Below are positions 17,256-26,579 of a stretch of 64,000 bases of DNA, piece after piece; positions within the stretch are counted from its first letter, which is position 1, and every line of letters starts with the position of its first letter. A program made the translations under genes and the position numbers. The stretch is from UBA9676 sp036522155 (lineage in GTDB: Bacteria > Actinomycetota > Actinomycetes > Streptosporangiales > Streptosporangiaceae). A model generated the notes under the pieces. That model did no database searches, was not told where the DNA came from, and was given only the letters and a program-made list of their open reading frames with translations. Location: assembly GCA_036522155.1 (NCBI GenBank), contig DATDGI010000227.1, positions 1 to 64,000 of the forward strand. Direction: 5' to 3'.

Positions 17256-17327
17256 TCTCGTGCCCGGACCCGGCGGGCCAGCCCGGGCGGCCGCCAGGAC
17301 TGGCCCACTGCCGCTGGTTTCGGCCGA

Positions 17328-17333
17328 TAGTCT
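17328..17333 (+). promoter_or_regulatory. -10 element for a leaderless start
   Basis: TAGTCT lies 8 nt before the ATG at 17342. The stretch TAGTCTCTGC-CC recurs with identical spacing before the GTG at 21138. This spacing puts transcription start at or next to the start codon. Confidence 0.55.
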
Positions 17334-17341
17334 CTGCTCCG

Positions 17342-18943
17342 ATGGATATTCGCACCACCGCGGACAGCTCCGTGCCCGCAGCCAGCCCGGACGCCGGCGG
17401 GCCGGCCGCCGCTGCGGGTACCGAGGCCGGGCCGGCCCGGCGGCGCCGGGCGGATCTGGCTGGTGTGGCCGCGCTCACGGCGCTGGCCGCGGCCGGCTAC
17501 TCGGTGTTCGCGCTGGCCCGCTACTACACCTTCCACACCGGGTCCTATGACCTGGTGATCTTCGACCAGGCGGTCCGGTCGTACGCGCATTTCCAGCCCG
17601 GGATATCGGTCATCAAGGGGGTGCACAACGGGTTCGGCCCCCACTTCTCGGTCCTGGGTGACCACTGGTCGCCGATCATCGCGCTGCTCGCCCCCCTTTA
17701 CTGGCTCCACAACGGCCCGCAGAACCTGCTGATCGCCCAGTCGGTGCTGTTCGCGCTGGCGATCCCGCCGATATGGCTGTTCACCCGCCGGGCGTTCGGC
17801 GGCGGGCAGCGGGCGGTGCTGGCCGCCTACCTGGTGGCGGTGGCGTACGCGCTGAGCTGGCCGATCGCGTCGGCGATGAACTTCGGCTTCCACGAGGTGG
17901 CGTTCGCGCCGGTGCTGACGGCGGTCGCGCTGGAGCGGCTGCAGGCGGGCCGGCTGCGCCCGGCCCTGCTCGCGCTGGCGGCACTGCTGCTGGTCAAGGA
18001 GGACATGGGCTTCTTCATCGCCGGGATCGGGCTGTACCTGCTGGTCGCCAGGCCGCAGCAGGTGGCCAGGCAGCGGCTGGTCGCGCTGGCGCTGATCGGG
18101 GTGGGCTTCGCCGACTCGGTGCTGGCCATCTACGTGCTGAGCCCGGCCTTCGGCGGCCGGTCCAGCTACTACTGGGCGTACACCGCACTAGGCCGCAACG
18201 TCCCGCAGGTGCTGACGCACCTGGTCCTGCATCCGGCCAGCTCGCTCCAGCTGCTGGTCACCCCCGAGGTCAAGCTGCAGACCATGCTGTGGCTGTTCGG
18301 CGCGTTCTGCTTCCTGCCGCTGCGGTCCCCGATCGCGCTGGCCACCGTCCCGCTGCTGGCCGAGCGGATGCTGGGGTCGGTGTTCCCCGGCTGGTGGGGC
18401 ACCTCCTTCCAGTACAACGCCTTCCTGGTGGTGGTGCTGGTGTGCGCGGCCGTGGACGGCGCCGCCCGGATCGACCGGTCACTGGCCCGCCGCCGGAAGC
18501 AGCCCGCGGACGCGGCCTCGACGGGCTACCGGCCCGGCCCCGTGGCGCTGGCCTCCGCCGGGGCGCTGTGCCTGGCCGCGCTGGTCCTGGTGCCCAGGTT
18601 CGCGTTCGGTGCCGCCCTGACGCCCTCGTTCTTCCAGCGGGACGCGCGGATGAACGCGGCCGCCGCCGCCGTCGCCGCGGTCCCGTCCGGGGTCACCGTG
18701 GAGGCGGTCAACCACCTCGGGCCGCAGCTGTCGGGCCGGGACACCGTGCTGCTGTGGGACGGGGATGGCTCGTCCCCGCTGCGGCCGCCATGGGTGGTCG
18801 CCGATGTGGCCAAGCGGGAATTCACGTTCCCCAGCCTGGGCGCACAGCGGCAGCGGGTCGCACTCCTGGAGCGCACCGGCTATCAGATCGTCTTCTCCCG
18901 GGGAGGCTACGTCGTGTTGCATCGCACCGGAGCCGGGGGATGA
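17342..18943 (+). CDS. DUF2079 family polytopic membrane protein
   Basis: A 533-residue membrane protein with about 10-12 hydrophobic segments. The N-terminal loop after the first segment (SYDLVIFDQAVRSYAHF, VKGVHN-like IKGVHNGFG, HFSVLGDHWSPI) matches the DUF2079 family, whose members resemble GT-C glycosyltransferases and are common in actinobacteria. The start has no ribosome site but has TAGTCT 8 nt upstream. The stop overlaps the next ATG as ATGA, so the two large membrane proteins are probably co-expressed. Use of a polyprenyl-phosphate sugar donor is inferred from fold and context only. Confidence 0.8.
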   Translation: MDIRTTADSSVPAASPDAGGPAAAAGTEAGPARRRRADLAGVAALTALAAAGYSVFALARYYTFHTGSYDLVIFDQAVRSYAHFQPGISVIKGVHNGFGPHFSVLGDHWSPIIALLAPLYWLHNGPQNLLIAQSVLFALAIPPIWLFTRRAFGGGQRAVLAAYLVAVAYALSWPIASAMNFGFHEVAFAPVLTAVALERLQAGRLRPALLALAALLLVKEDMGFFIAGIGLYLLVARPQQVARQRLVALALIGVGFADSVLAIYVLSPAFGGRSSYYWAYTALGRNVPQVLTHLVLHPASSLQLLVTPEVKLQTMLWLFGAFCFLPLRSPIALATVPLLAERMLGSVFPGWWGTSFQYNAFLVVVLVCAAVDGAARIDRSLARRRKQPADAASTGYRPGPVALASAGALCLAALVLVPRFAFGAALTPSFFQRDARMNAAAAAVAAVPSGVTVEAVNHLGPQLSGRDTVLLWDGDGSSPLRPPWVVADVAKREFTFPSLGAQRQRVALLERTGYQIVFSRGGYVVLHRTGAGG

Positions 18944-21066
18944 GCGCCGGGCCGGGGACCGCCGCCAAGGGGCTGTCGGCCGGCGGGGCCGAGGGCGAGC
19001 CCGCCGTCCCGCCGAACCCGGCCGGCTGGCTGATGGCCCGGCTGTCGGTGCTGCCCGCCCTGCTGGCCATGGCCTGGCTGCTGGCCGGGCTGCCGTTGCT
19101 GCTGGCCGGCGGGTTCACCGCCGTGCTCATGCTCGTGCTGTCGGTCCCGCTGGCGGTCGTGCTGGTCGTGCTCGGCCTGCGCTGGCTGCCCGGCCGGTGG
19201 CCGACCGGGCTGGCCGGCCCCGGCCGGGACGGCGGCGCCACGCCGTGGTGGGCCGCGGGCGGCGTGATCGCGGTGGCCGTGGGGTTCGGCGTCCAGCAGA
19301 TGATCTACCACTCGCAGCAGATCATCGTCGCGCGCGACCCAGCGTCCTACGTCCAGTTCGGCGCCTGGATCGCCAGGCATGGCTCGCTGCCGATCCCGCA
19401 GCAGCGCGCCGCCTTCGGCGCCGCCCACCAGGCACTCCAGTTCGGCGGCCTGGCCTTCTACCAGGTCGGCCACACCGTCGTGCCGCAGTTCATGGCGGGC
19501 CTGCCGATGGTGCTGGCGGGCGGGTTCTGGCTGGGCGGGGTGAGCGCCGCGGTGGCGATCGCGCCGGTCCTCGGGGCGTGCGCGGTGCTCACGTTCGGCG
19601 GGCTGGCGGCCCGGCTGACCGGCCCGCGCTGGGCGCCGCTGGCCGCCCTGGCGCTGGCGGTGACCATGCCGGAGCAGTTCACCAGCCGGTCCACCTACAG
19701 CGAGCCGCTCGCCCAGATCCTGTTCCTCGGCGGGCTCTGCCTGGTGATCGATGCGCTCACCACCAGCCGGGACGGTGCGGAGCAGGCCGGCCAGGCCCGG
19801 CCCGGCGCGGGCCGGGCCAGCCAGGTGGTCGCCGCGCTGGGTGGCCTGGCGCTCGGGCTCACCCTGCTGGTGCGGATCGATGGGCTGAGCGACATCCTGC
19901 CGGTCATCCCATTCGCGGGGCTGCTGCTGATCGGCCGCCGCCCGCAGGCGTGGCCGCTGCTGGGCGGGCTGCTGGCCGGCGGGCTGTTCGGGCTGGCCGA
20001 CGGCGTGCTGCTGTCCCGGCCGTACCTGGCCCACCTCGCCGGGTCGCTCGACCCGCTGGTGGGCCTGGCGCTGGTGGTGGTGGTCGGCACGGCGCTGGCG
20101 GTGCTGGTCTTCCGGGACCGGGGGCTGCCGCCGGTGCGGGGCTGGCTGCTCAGCGCCGCGGCCGTGCTGCCGTTCGCGGTGCTGGCCGCGCTGGCGGTCC
20201 GCCCCTACCTGGAGCCGGTGCCCCGGCTGCATCACCTGGCGCACGCCTCGCAGGCGCCCTACTTCGCCCGGAGCCTGGACTGGGTGTTCTGGTACCTCGG
20301 CGTGCCCGCCGTATTGCTCGGCGCGCTCGGCGCCGCCCTGCTCGCCCGCCGCTGCCTGCAGGGCCGGGCGCCGTCGTGGATCCTGCCGCTGATGGTCTTC
20401 GGCTGGATCATCGTCACCGTGCTGCTGCGGCCGGCCATCACCCCCAACCACCCATGGGCGAGCCGGCGGCTGGTGCCGGGCGTGCTGCCCGGGTTCATCC
20501 TGCTGGCCGTCTGGGCGTCCGCCTGGCTGGTCGGCTGGCTCCGCGAGCGGGGCTATGACCGGGTGCTGCGGGCCGGGCTGGCCACCGCCTGCGCGGCGGT
20601 GCTGCTCCTGCCCGGGGCCATCACCGCCTACGGCCTTGGCCTGAAGTCCGGCGGCCCGGCCGGGATCCGGCTGGTCGCGAACGGGCTGGCGACCCGGGTC
20701 TCCTACCCCGGTGAGATCCGCGCGGTGAACCGGATGTGCGCGGCGATCCCGGCGGGCGCTTCGGTCGTCATCATCAGCAGCGAGATCACCCAACGGCTAG
20801 CCCAGGTCATCCGGGGCATGTGCGGCGACCCGGCGGCGGGCGTGGCGCAGCCCGGGGCGGTCCCGGCGGTTGTCCGGGGCATCGAGCAGGCCGGGCGGCG
20901 GCCGGTGCTGCTGGCGTCCAGCCCGGCGCTGCTCACCCCCTACGGTGGCCCGGTCAGCCAGGTCATGGCGCTGCGCAGCCAGAAGGACGCCCGTACCCGG
21001 CTGGTCGCGCCCAGGAACACGCTGCCGTTCACGATGGACGTGTGGATGTCGGAGCCGGGCCGGTGA
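18940..21066 (+). CDS. GT-C-like polytopic membrane protein
   Basis: A 708-residue protein with roughly 13 membrane segments. The first extracytoplasmic loop carries ARDPASYVQFGAWIARHG, similar to the acidic loop of GT39-type enzymes that use polyprenyl-phosphate sugars, and EQFTSRSTYSEPLAQ follows at the next loop. The start overlaps the DUF2079 gene (ATGA) and the stop overlaps a possible GTG of the GT2 gene. The neighbouring GT2 protein resembles dolichol-phosphate-mannose synthases, so it could make the lipid-linked donor for this protein. Substrate is not known. Confidence 0.75.
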   Translation: MSAGPGTAAKGLSAGGAEGEPAVPPNPAGWLMARLSVLPALLAMAWLLAGLPLLLAGGFTAVLMLVLSVPLAVVLVVLGLRWLPGRWPTGLAGPGRDGGATPWWAAGGVIAVAVGFGVQQMIYHSQQIIVARDPASYVQFGAWIARHGSLPIPQQRAAFGAAHQALQFGGLAFYQVGHTVVPQFMAGLPMVLAGGFWLGGVSAAVAIAPVLGACAVLTFGGLAARLTGPRWAPLAALALAVTMPEQFTSRSTYSEPLAQILFLGGLCLVIDALTTSRDGAEQAGQARPGAGRASQVVAALGGLALGLTLLVRIDGLSDILPVIPFAGLLLIGRRPQAWPLLGGLLAGGLFGLADGVLLSRPYLAHLAGSLDPLVGLALVVVVGTALAVLVFRDRGLPPVRGWLLSAAAVLPFAVLAALAVRPYLEPVPRLHHLAHASQAPYFARSLDWVFWYLGVPAVLLGALGAALLARRCLQGRAPSWILPLMVFGWIIVTVLLRPAITPNHPWASRRLVPGVLPGFILLAVWASAWLVGWLRERGYDRVLRAGLATACAAVLLLPGAITAYGLGLKSGGPAGIRLVANGLATRVSYPGEIRAVNRMCAAIPAGASVVIISSEITQRLAQVIRGMCGDPAAGVAQPGAVPAVVRGIEQAGRRPVLLASSPALLTPYGGPVSQVMALRSQKDARTRLVAPRNTLPFTMDVWMSEPGR

Positions 21067-21123
21067 CCGCGCCAGCCAGCGGGCCGCTGCCCGGTATGGA
21101 CGCCGCCACCGGCCAACCCCGAG

Positions 21124-21129
21124 TAGTCT
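21124..21129 (+). promoter_or_regulatory. -10 element for an internal leaderless start
   Basis: TAGTCT with the same TCTGC-CC context and 8-nt spacing as the element at 17328, here before GTG 21138. It would give the GT2 gene its own promoter within the operon. Confidence 0.5.
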
Positions 21130-21137
21130 CTGCCCCC

Positions 21138-22046
21138 GTGAGCGATACCTCCTTGGCAGATCCTTTTGTGACCATCGTCCTGCCCTGTTACAACGAGCAG
21201 GACCACGTCACGACCGAGGTAGCCCGGATCTGCGCGGCCATGGACGCCAGCGCGTACCCGTACGAGCTGGTCGCCTTCGACGACGCTTCCACCGACGGGA
21301 CGCTCGAGCGGCTGCACGAGGCCGCGCCCACGTTCCCGCATCTGCGGATCGTCCACTTTCACCGCAACGGCGGCTCCGGCACGGTCCGCCGGATCGGCAC
21401 CCAGCAGGCCCGGGGCCAGATCGTGGTGTGGACCGACGCGGACATGACCTACCCCAACGAGCGGATCCCTGAGCTGGTCCAGATGCTGGAGAAGGACCCG
21501 GCGCTCGACCAGGTGGTGGGCGCACGGACCAGCGAGCAGGGCACCCACAAGTTCCTGCGGGTGCCGGCCAAGTGGTTCATCCGCAAGCTGGCCGAGGTGC
21601 TCACCAACGCCGAGATCCCGGACCTGAACTCGGGGCTGCGGGCCTTTCGCCGGGACGTGGCCCTGCCCTACCTGCGGCTGCTGCCGCCCGGGTTCTCCTG
21701 CGTGACCACGATCACCATCGCGTTCCTGTCCAACCAGCATGACGTGCTGTACGTGCCGATCGACTACGCCAAGCGGTCGGGCACGTCGAAGTTCAAATTC
21801 GTCCGGGACGCCTACCGCTACGTGCTCCAGGTGCTGCGGATGGTGATGTACTTCAACCCGCTCAAGGTGCTCATGCCGCTCGCGCTGACCCTCATCGGCC
21901 TCGGCATCGCCAAGGGCATCTTCGACCTCGCCGTGCATCCGCTGCGAGTGGCGGTCAACACCGTGCTGATCCTCGTGAGCGGGCTGATCATCGCCACGCT
22001 GGCGCTGCTCGCCGACCTGATCGTCCGGTCCCGGGGGGACGTGTGA
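21138..22046 (+). CDS. GT2 polyprenyl-phosphate glycosyltransferase (DPM1-like)
   Basis: A 302-residue enzyme with an N-terminal GT-A domain (VTIVLPCYNEQDHV, AFDDASTDGT, VVWTDADMTYPNERI, LNSGLRAFRR) and two C-terminal membrane helices (about residues 235-257 and 268-290). That arrangement is typical of enzymes moving a sugar from a nucleotide donor to polyprenyl phosphate (GtrB/DPM family). GTG at 21138 follows a TAGTCT -10 with leaderless spacing. GTG 21063 (overlapping the upstream stop) and ATG 21096 are in-frame alternatives giving a longer N-terminus. It probably feeds the adjacent GT-C-like membrane proteins. Confidence 0.85.
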   Translation: MSDTSLADPFVTIVLPCYNEQDHVTTEVARICAAMDASAYPYELVAFDDASTDGTLERLHEAAPTFPHLRIVHFHRNGGSGTVRRIGTQQARGQIVVWTDADMTYPNERIPELVQMLEKDPALDQVVGARTSEQGTHKFLRVPAKWFIRKLAEVLTNAEIPDLNSGLRAFRRDVALPYLRLLPPGFSCVTTITIAFLSNQHDVLYVPIDYAKRSGTSKFKFVRDAYRYVLQVLRMVMYFNPLKVLMPLALTLIGLGIAKGIFDLAVHPLRVAVNTVLILVSGLIIATLALLADLIVRSRGDV

Positions 22047-22071
22047 CCCGCCGGCGGCCGGCCCGCGCCCG

Positions 22072-23190
22072 GTGAAGATCGCGATCGTCGGGCCCGCCCA
22101 TCCGTACAAGGGCGGGGCGGCACAGCACACAACGGCTCTCGCCCACCGGCTCTCAGCCGCGGGCCACCAGGTCCTCCTGCTGTCCTGGACCGCGCAGTAC
22201 CCGAAACTGCTGTATCCCGGGCAGCTCACGGTGGACACCCCGGAACTCCCGTTGTTCGGCGCCACCGAGCGGGTGCTGGCCTGGTACCGGCCGGACGGCT
22301 GGTGGCGGACCGGCCGCCGGCTGGCCCGGGAGCGGTTCGACGCGCTGGTGCTGTGCGTGGTAACGCCCATTCAGGTGCCCGCCTACCTGACCCTGGCCCG
22401 GGCGGCCGGCTGCCCGGTGCTGGCCCTGTGCCACAACGTGCTGCCGCACGAGGGCCGCGCCTTCGACCGGCCGCTGATGGCGGCCCTGCTGCGCCGGATG
22501 GACGCGGTGATCGTGCACTCGGACGAAGAAGCGGCCGTCGCGGCCAGCCTGACCTCCGCCCCGGTGCAGGCCACGGTGATGCCGCCGCACCTGCCCGGGG
22601 TCGCGCTGGCCGGCCCGCCGCCGACCGGGCCGGCGGGCGCGCCACCCCCCGAATCCACGCACCACCGGCTTCTGTTCTTCGGCATCGTCCGCCCGTACAA
22701 GGGCCTTGACGTGCTGCTCCGGGCGCTGGCCGGGGCCAGCCCGCCGGTGGCGCTGATCGTGGCGGGCGAGATCTGGGACGGCCGGGACGACCTGCTGCGG
22801 CTGATCGCCGACCTGGGGCTGGCCGAGCGGGTCAGGCTGGCCGAGGGCTACGTCCCGGCCGGGGACATCCCAGCCCTGTTCGCCACGGCTGACGCGCTGG
22901 TGCTGCCCTACCGGTCGGCCACCGCCTCGCAGAATCCACTGCTGGCGTTCCAGTACGGCGTCCCGGTGATCGCCACCCGGGCGGGCTCGATCGCCGCCAC
23001 CGTGACGGACGGGGTCAACGGCCTGCTGTGTGCCCCCGGCGACGCCGCCGACCTGGCCCGCGCTATCGGCCTGCTCTACCAGCCGGGCATGCTGGCCAGG
23101 CTCCGCCAGGGTGCCCGCCCGGCCGACCCCGGGCCGCTCTGGGACGATTACCTGACGGCCGTCACCAAGGCCATCGCGGCCGCTGGCTGA
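22072..23190 (+). CDS. GT4 glycosyltransferase
   Basis: A 372-residue GT-B enzyme. The N-terminus KIAIVGPAHPYKGGAAQHT has the glycine-rich loop of GT4 enzymes. The C-terminal domain has LLFFGIVRPYKGLDVLLRAL (here KG binds the nucleotide phosphates), then PYRSATASQNPLLAFQYGVPVIATRAGSI with a Gln-Asn in place of the usual acidic E-x7-E motif; retention of activity is therefore not certain. The GTG start directly opens the first beta strand. It follows the GT2 gene by 25 bp in the same direction and belongs to the polysaccharide cluster. Donor unknown. Confidence 0.85.
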   Translation: MKIAIVGPAHPYKGGAAQHTTALAHRLSAAGHQVLLLSWTAQYPKLLYPGQLTVDTPELPLFGATERVLAWYRPDGWWRTGRRLARERFDALVLCVVTPIQVPAYLTLARAAGCPVLALCHNVLPHEGRAFDRPLMAALLRRMDAVIVHSDEEAAVAASLTSAPVQATVMPPHLPGVALAGPPPTGPAGAPPPESTHHRLLFFGIVRPYKGLDVLLRALAGASPPVALIVAGEIWDGRDDLLRLIADLGLAERVRLAEGYVPAGDIPALFATADALVLPYRSATASQNPLLAFQYGVPVIATRAGSIAATVTDGVNGLLCAPGDAADLARAIGLLYQPGMLARLRQGARPADPGPLWDDYLTAVTKAIAAAG

Positions 23191-23251
23191 CCGTCAGCGC
23201 GGGCACTGGTCCGCGATATACGGGGAACATCGTCGGGGTAGGGGTGAGCCT

Positions 23252-23842
23252 GTGCAGGAGCCGGCTGGGCAGCGCATCGAGCAACTGGCGACCCGGGTCG
23301 CGTATGAGACCGCGTATCTACGTGTGCGCGAGGACCGAATCCGGCGGCCTGACGGCTCGGAGGGCATCTACTCCTACATCGAGAAGCCGGACTTCGCGCT
23401 CATCATCCCGGTCGAGGATGGCGGCTTCCATCTCGTCGAGCAGTACCGCTACCCGGTGCGGGCCCGGCTGTGGGAGTTCCCGCAGGGGACGTTCCCCGGC
23501 CTGGTCCCGGCCACGGACGCCGAGCAGCTGGCCCGGGAGGAGCTGCGCCAGGAGACCGGTATCACCGCCCGCGAGATGCGCCATCTCGGTCATCTGCACT
23601 GCGCGAACGGCCTGGCCAACCAGGGGTTCGACGTCTTCGTGGCGGCCGGCCTCAGCCACGGCCGCGCCGAGCTGGAGGTGGAGGAGCAGGATCTGCGGCA
23701 CCGCTGGGTGCCCCGCGCCGAGTTCGAGGCGATGATCCGCTCTGGCGCCGTCACCGACGACTCCAGCCTGGCCGCCTACGCCCTGTTCCTGCTCAGCGAG
23801 CGGGCACCGGACCCGGCCGCCGTCGCGGACGGCGGCCGCTAG
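23252..23842 (+). CDS. Nudix hydrolase (ADP-ribose pyrophosphatase-like)
   Basis: A 196-residue Nudix protein. EQYRYPVRARLWEFPQGTFPG leads into the Nudix helix LAREELRQETGI. The box departs from consensus: the Arg of the REUxEE core is Glu, while the metal-binding Glu residues remain. LWEFPQG is typical of enzymes that hydrolyse ADP-ribose or nucleoside-diphosphate sugars, so a role in sugar-nucleotide turnover within this locus is possible. The GTG start follows GGGGTGAG. It is the last plus-strand gene of the run and converges on the LPG-synthase-like gene. Confidence 0.85.
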   Translation: MQEPAGQRIEQLATRVAYETAYLRVREDRIRRPDGSEGIYSYIEKPDFALIIPVEDGGFHLVEQYRYPVRARLWEFPQGTFPGLVPATDAEQLAREELRQETGITAREMRHLGHLHCANGLANQGFDVFVAAGLSHGRAELEVEEQDLRHRWVPRAEFEAMIRSGAVTDDSSLAAYALFLLSERAPDPAAVADGGR

Positions 23843-23848
23843 CCCGGC

Positions 23849-24841
23849 CTATCCGGGGACGGTGTCCTGGACCGGGGTGACCGGGGCGGGCGCCGGCCCG
23901 GAGCCGGGCTCGGCGGGCTGGCCGGCGGGCTTCGCCCGGGTGCCGCGGCCGAGTGCGAACGCGAGTGCGGCCCAGGCCAGGTCGGCGATGGTCAGCACGA
24001 GCCGGGAGACGACGGCGACCACGATCGCGGAGCCGCGGGGCATGACCGGCGCCAGGGCGGCGATGAAGGCCAGTTCCCGTGGCCCCACCCCGCCGGGGAA
24101 GGGGATGAGGACGAAGCCGACCGACCAGGCTAGCGCATAGGCGCCGGCCGCGATTGGCAGGACGTTGATGCCCTTTCCGGTCAGGTCGGCCACCAGCAGC
24201 CAGGCGTGCACGCTGAAGAAACCCCAGCCGAGGAGCGACCAGGCGACCGCCTTCGCCATCCCGGCCCCGCTCAGCCGGCGCTCCAGTGGCGGCCGCCGGG
24301 CCAGCCGGAGCAGCCGGTTCAGCACGTAGTTGGTCAGCGGCGGGTACAGGCCAACCAGCGCGGGCGGTGCCAGCGCCAGCGCCCACCAGTAGTGGCGGAC
24401 GGCGTTCCCCGAGCTGAGCGGCAGCGTCGCGGCGGCGACCAGCAGGCCGGTGGCCAGCGTGATCAGCATGGCCAGCACGCTGGCGGTGGCCGACCGCTGG
24501 CGGGGTACCTGGTGCGCCCGGCCCAGTTCGACCTGCGCGGCCGTCACCCACACCGCGCCGGGCACGTACTTGCCGAGCTGGGAGATGAACATGACCCGGG
24601 TCGCGGCCCGCAGTGGCAGGTGCGAGCCCAGGTCAGAGACCACCGTGCGCCAGGCCAGCATCATGCAGCCCAGGCCCACGATGCCGGCCACGACCGCGCC
24701 CGCGACCGAGCCCCAGACCAGCTGGTGCAGCGCCTTGGCCACGTCGGCACGCTGCGTGGCCAGCCCGTAGCCGCAGAAGCCAAGCGCCACCGCGAGTACG
24801 GCGAGCTTGACCCACCGGCTGGTGGCCAGACGGCGCAACAT
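23849..24841 (-). CDS. LPG synthase TM-like (UPF0104/AglD-type) membrane protein
   Basis: A 330-residue protein with about seven membrane segments. The block LIPFPGGVGPRELAFIAAL is the hallmark of the lysylphosphatidylglycerol synthase membrane domain family. No aminoacyltransferase domain is attached, so it resembles the stand-alone flippase-like members found in polysaccharide and glycolipid loci. The start lacks a ribosome site; TAGGCT lies 6 nt before the ATG, consistent with a leaderless transcript. The last 30 residues are Pro/Ala-rich. A role in moving a glycolipid across the membrane is inferred. Confidence 0.8.
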   Translation of the reverse strand: MLRRLATSRWVKLAVLAVALGFCGYGLATQRADVAKALHQLVWGSVAGAVVAGIVGLGCMMLAWRTVVSDLGSHLPLRAATRVMFISQLGKYVPGAVWVTAAQVELGRAHQVPRQRSATASVLAMLITLATGLLVAAATLPLSSGNAVRHYWWALALAPPALVGLYPPLTNYVLNRLLRLARRPPLERRLSGAGMAKAVAWSLLGWGFFSVHAWLLVADLTGKGINVLPIAAGAYALAWSVGFVLIPFPGGVGPRELAFIAALAPVMPRGSAIVVAVVSRLVLTIADLAWAALAFALGRGTRAKPAGQPAEPGSGPAPAPVTPVQDTVPG

Positions 24842-25226
24842 TTTGCCAGCCTAGTAGGGCCGTGGCGGCACTGCGGCGCGGATGCCCCCAGCCGGGCCGG
24901 CTCCGGGAGAATCGGCTATCCCGGATTTCTCCCGGCATATCCGGGCGTCCCGGGCCGGACATCGGCCCGATAGGACCAGCTGCCCCATCTCCGGCCCATG
25001 AGCCGGTAATATCCGTCAGTGGTGGCAGCGCTACTCTGGGTCCTGACACGGCCGCTGCGGTGGTGGTGCTGGGGCAGCCACCGGTCCGGGCCGCCGCGGC
25101 CGCCCGGTGCCAGCCGGGTGCGCTCGCTGGGCAGGATGCCCCGCTTCAGTTTCTCGCCCGCCCACGCCACGTCCCCGCCGATATGGTAAATCTGTCCGGG
25201 TTGGCCCGGGTGGGGAGGAAGGGTGG
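24842..25226. promoter_or_regulatory. Divergent region upstream of ugd with a 9-bp inverted repeat
   Basis: A 385-bp spacer. A perfect inverted repeat CCGGGAGAA/TTCTCCCGG lies at 24903-24911 and 24927-24935, about 60 bp upstream of the minus-strand gene. For ugd, TATGGT at 25182-25187 is a candidate -10. No gene is seen. Confidence 0.4.
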
Positions 25227-26573
25227 ATGGGCGCTGAATTGCACCTCACCGTGCTCGGCGCGGGGTACCTGGGCATCACCCACGCGGCCTGTATGGCCAG
25301 CCTGGGGTTCGACGTGCTCGGGGTGGACACCGACCCCGGCCGGGTGGACCGGCTCAACGACGGGGAACTGCCCATCTTTGAGCCCCGCCTCGGCGACCTG
25401 CTGCGGAGCGTGCTCAGTGCCGGGCGGCTGCGGTTCACCACGTCCTACCCGGAGGCGGCGGCCTTTGGTGACGTGCACTTCATCTGCACCGGCACGCCGC
25501 AGCAGCCGGGCAGCAACCGCGCCGACCTGTCCCAGGTGAACGCCTGTGTGGCGGCGCTGGCCCCGCTGCTCGACCGGCCTTGCCTGGTGGTCGGCAAGTC
25601 CACCGTGCCGGTCGGCACCGCCCGGCGGCTCGCCGCCGAACTGGCTGCCGCCCATCCAGGCGCGGAACTGGCCTGGAACCCCGAGTTCCTGCGGGAGGGC
25701 AACGCGGTCGCCGACACCCTGGCGCCGGACCGGATCGTCGTGGGTGTGACTTCGGGCCGGGCCGAGGAGATCCTCCGGCAGATCTACGCCAAGCCGCTGG
25801 CCAACGGTACCCCGTTCATCCTCACCGACCTGGAGACCGCCGAGCTGGCCAAGGCCGCGGCCAACGCCTTCCTGGCCACCAAGATCTCGTTCATCAACGC
25901 CATGGCCGAGATCTGCGAGGTGGCCGGCGGTGATGTCCGCGCCCTGGCCGACGTGCTCGGCGCGGATGAGCGGATCGGCCGGTCCTTCCTGCGGTCCGGG
26001 CTCGGGTTCGGCGGGGGCTGCCTGCCCAAGGACGTCCGCGCCTTCGTGGCCAGGGCCGAGGAACTGGGGGCCGGTCAGGCGCTCGCCTTCCTGCGCGAGG
26101 TGGACGCGATCAACCTGCGCTGCCGGGCCCGCACCGCCGACCTGACCCAGGAGCTGGCGGGCGGGAACCTGGCCGGGGTCCCGGTTTGCGTCCTCGGCGC
26201 CGCCTTCAAGCCCGGCTCCGACGACGTGCGCGACTCGCCGGCCCTGGACGTGGCCCAGATCCTCACCGGCATGGGGGCGCGGGTCACCGTCTACGACCCG
26301 GCGGCCATGGACAACGCCCGCCGGGTCAGCCCGGATCTGCGCTACGCCGGCAGCCTGGATGAGGCTGCCCGGGACGCCCAGGTCGTGCTGCTGCTCACCG
26401 AGTGGCCCGAGTTCGCCGCGCTCACGCCCGGCCGCCTGGAGACCATCGTGGCCCGGCGGAACATCATCGACGCCCGGAACGTGCTCGACCCGGGGAAGTG
26501 GCGGGAGGCCGGCTGGGGGTTCCGCGCCCTCGGAGTGGCGACCGGTACCGGCGCCCCGGTGCGCCAGGACTGA
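25227..26573 (+). CDS. ugd: UDP-glucose 6-dehydrogenase
   Basis: A 448-residue NAD-dependent enzyme converting UDP-glucose to UDP-glucuronate. It has the Rossmann start VLGAGYLGITHAACMASLG, KSTVPVGTARR, WNPEFLREGNAV, the catalytic cysteine in GLGFGGGCLPKDVRAF, and the C-terminal AAFKPGSDDVRDSPAL. The ATG at 25227 has a strong GGGGAGGAAGGG ribosome site, so the longer open frame upstream is not used. It ends 6 bp from the opposing LCP gene. UDP-glucuronate would supply acidic sugars for the envelope polymer. Confidence 0.93.
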   Translation: MGAELHLTVLGAGYLGITHAACMASLGFDVLGVDTDPGRVDRLNDGELPIFEPRLGDLLRSVLSAGRLRFTTSYPEAAAFGDVHFICTGTPQQPGSNRADLSQVNACVAALAPLLDRPCLVVGKSTVPVGTARRLAAELAAAHPGAELAWNPEFLREGNAVADTLAPDRIVVGVTSGRAEEILRQIYAKPLANGTPFILTDLETAELAKAAANAFLATKISFINAMAEICEVAGGDVRALADVLGADERIGRSFLRSGLGFGGGCLPKDVRAFVARAEELGAGQALAFLREVDAINLRCRARTADLTQELAGGNLAGVPVCVLGAAFKPGSDDVRDSPALDVAQILTGMGARVTVYDPAAMDNARRVSPDLRYAGSLDEAARDAQVVLLLTEWPEFAALTPGRLETIVARRNIIDARNVLDPGKWREAGWGFRALGVATGTGAPVRQD

Positions 26574-26579
26574 GGCGGG

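Noticed and set aside
23252..23842. Nudix protein as a polysaccharide-locus enzyme of new type
   Set aside because: Apart from one changed box residue it looks like a housekeeping ADP-ribose pyrophosphatase; its location alone is weak evidence.
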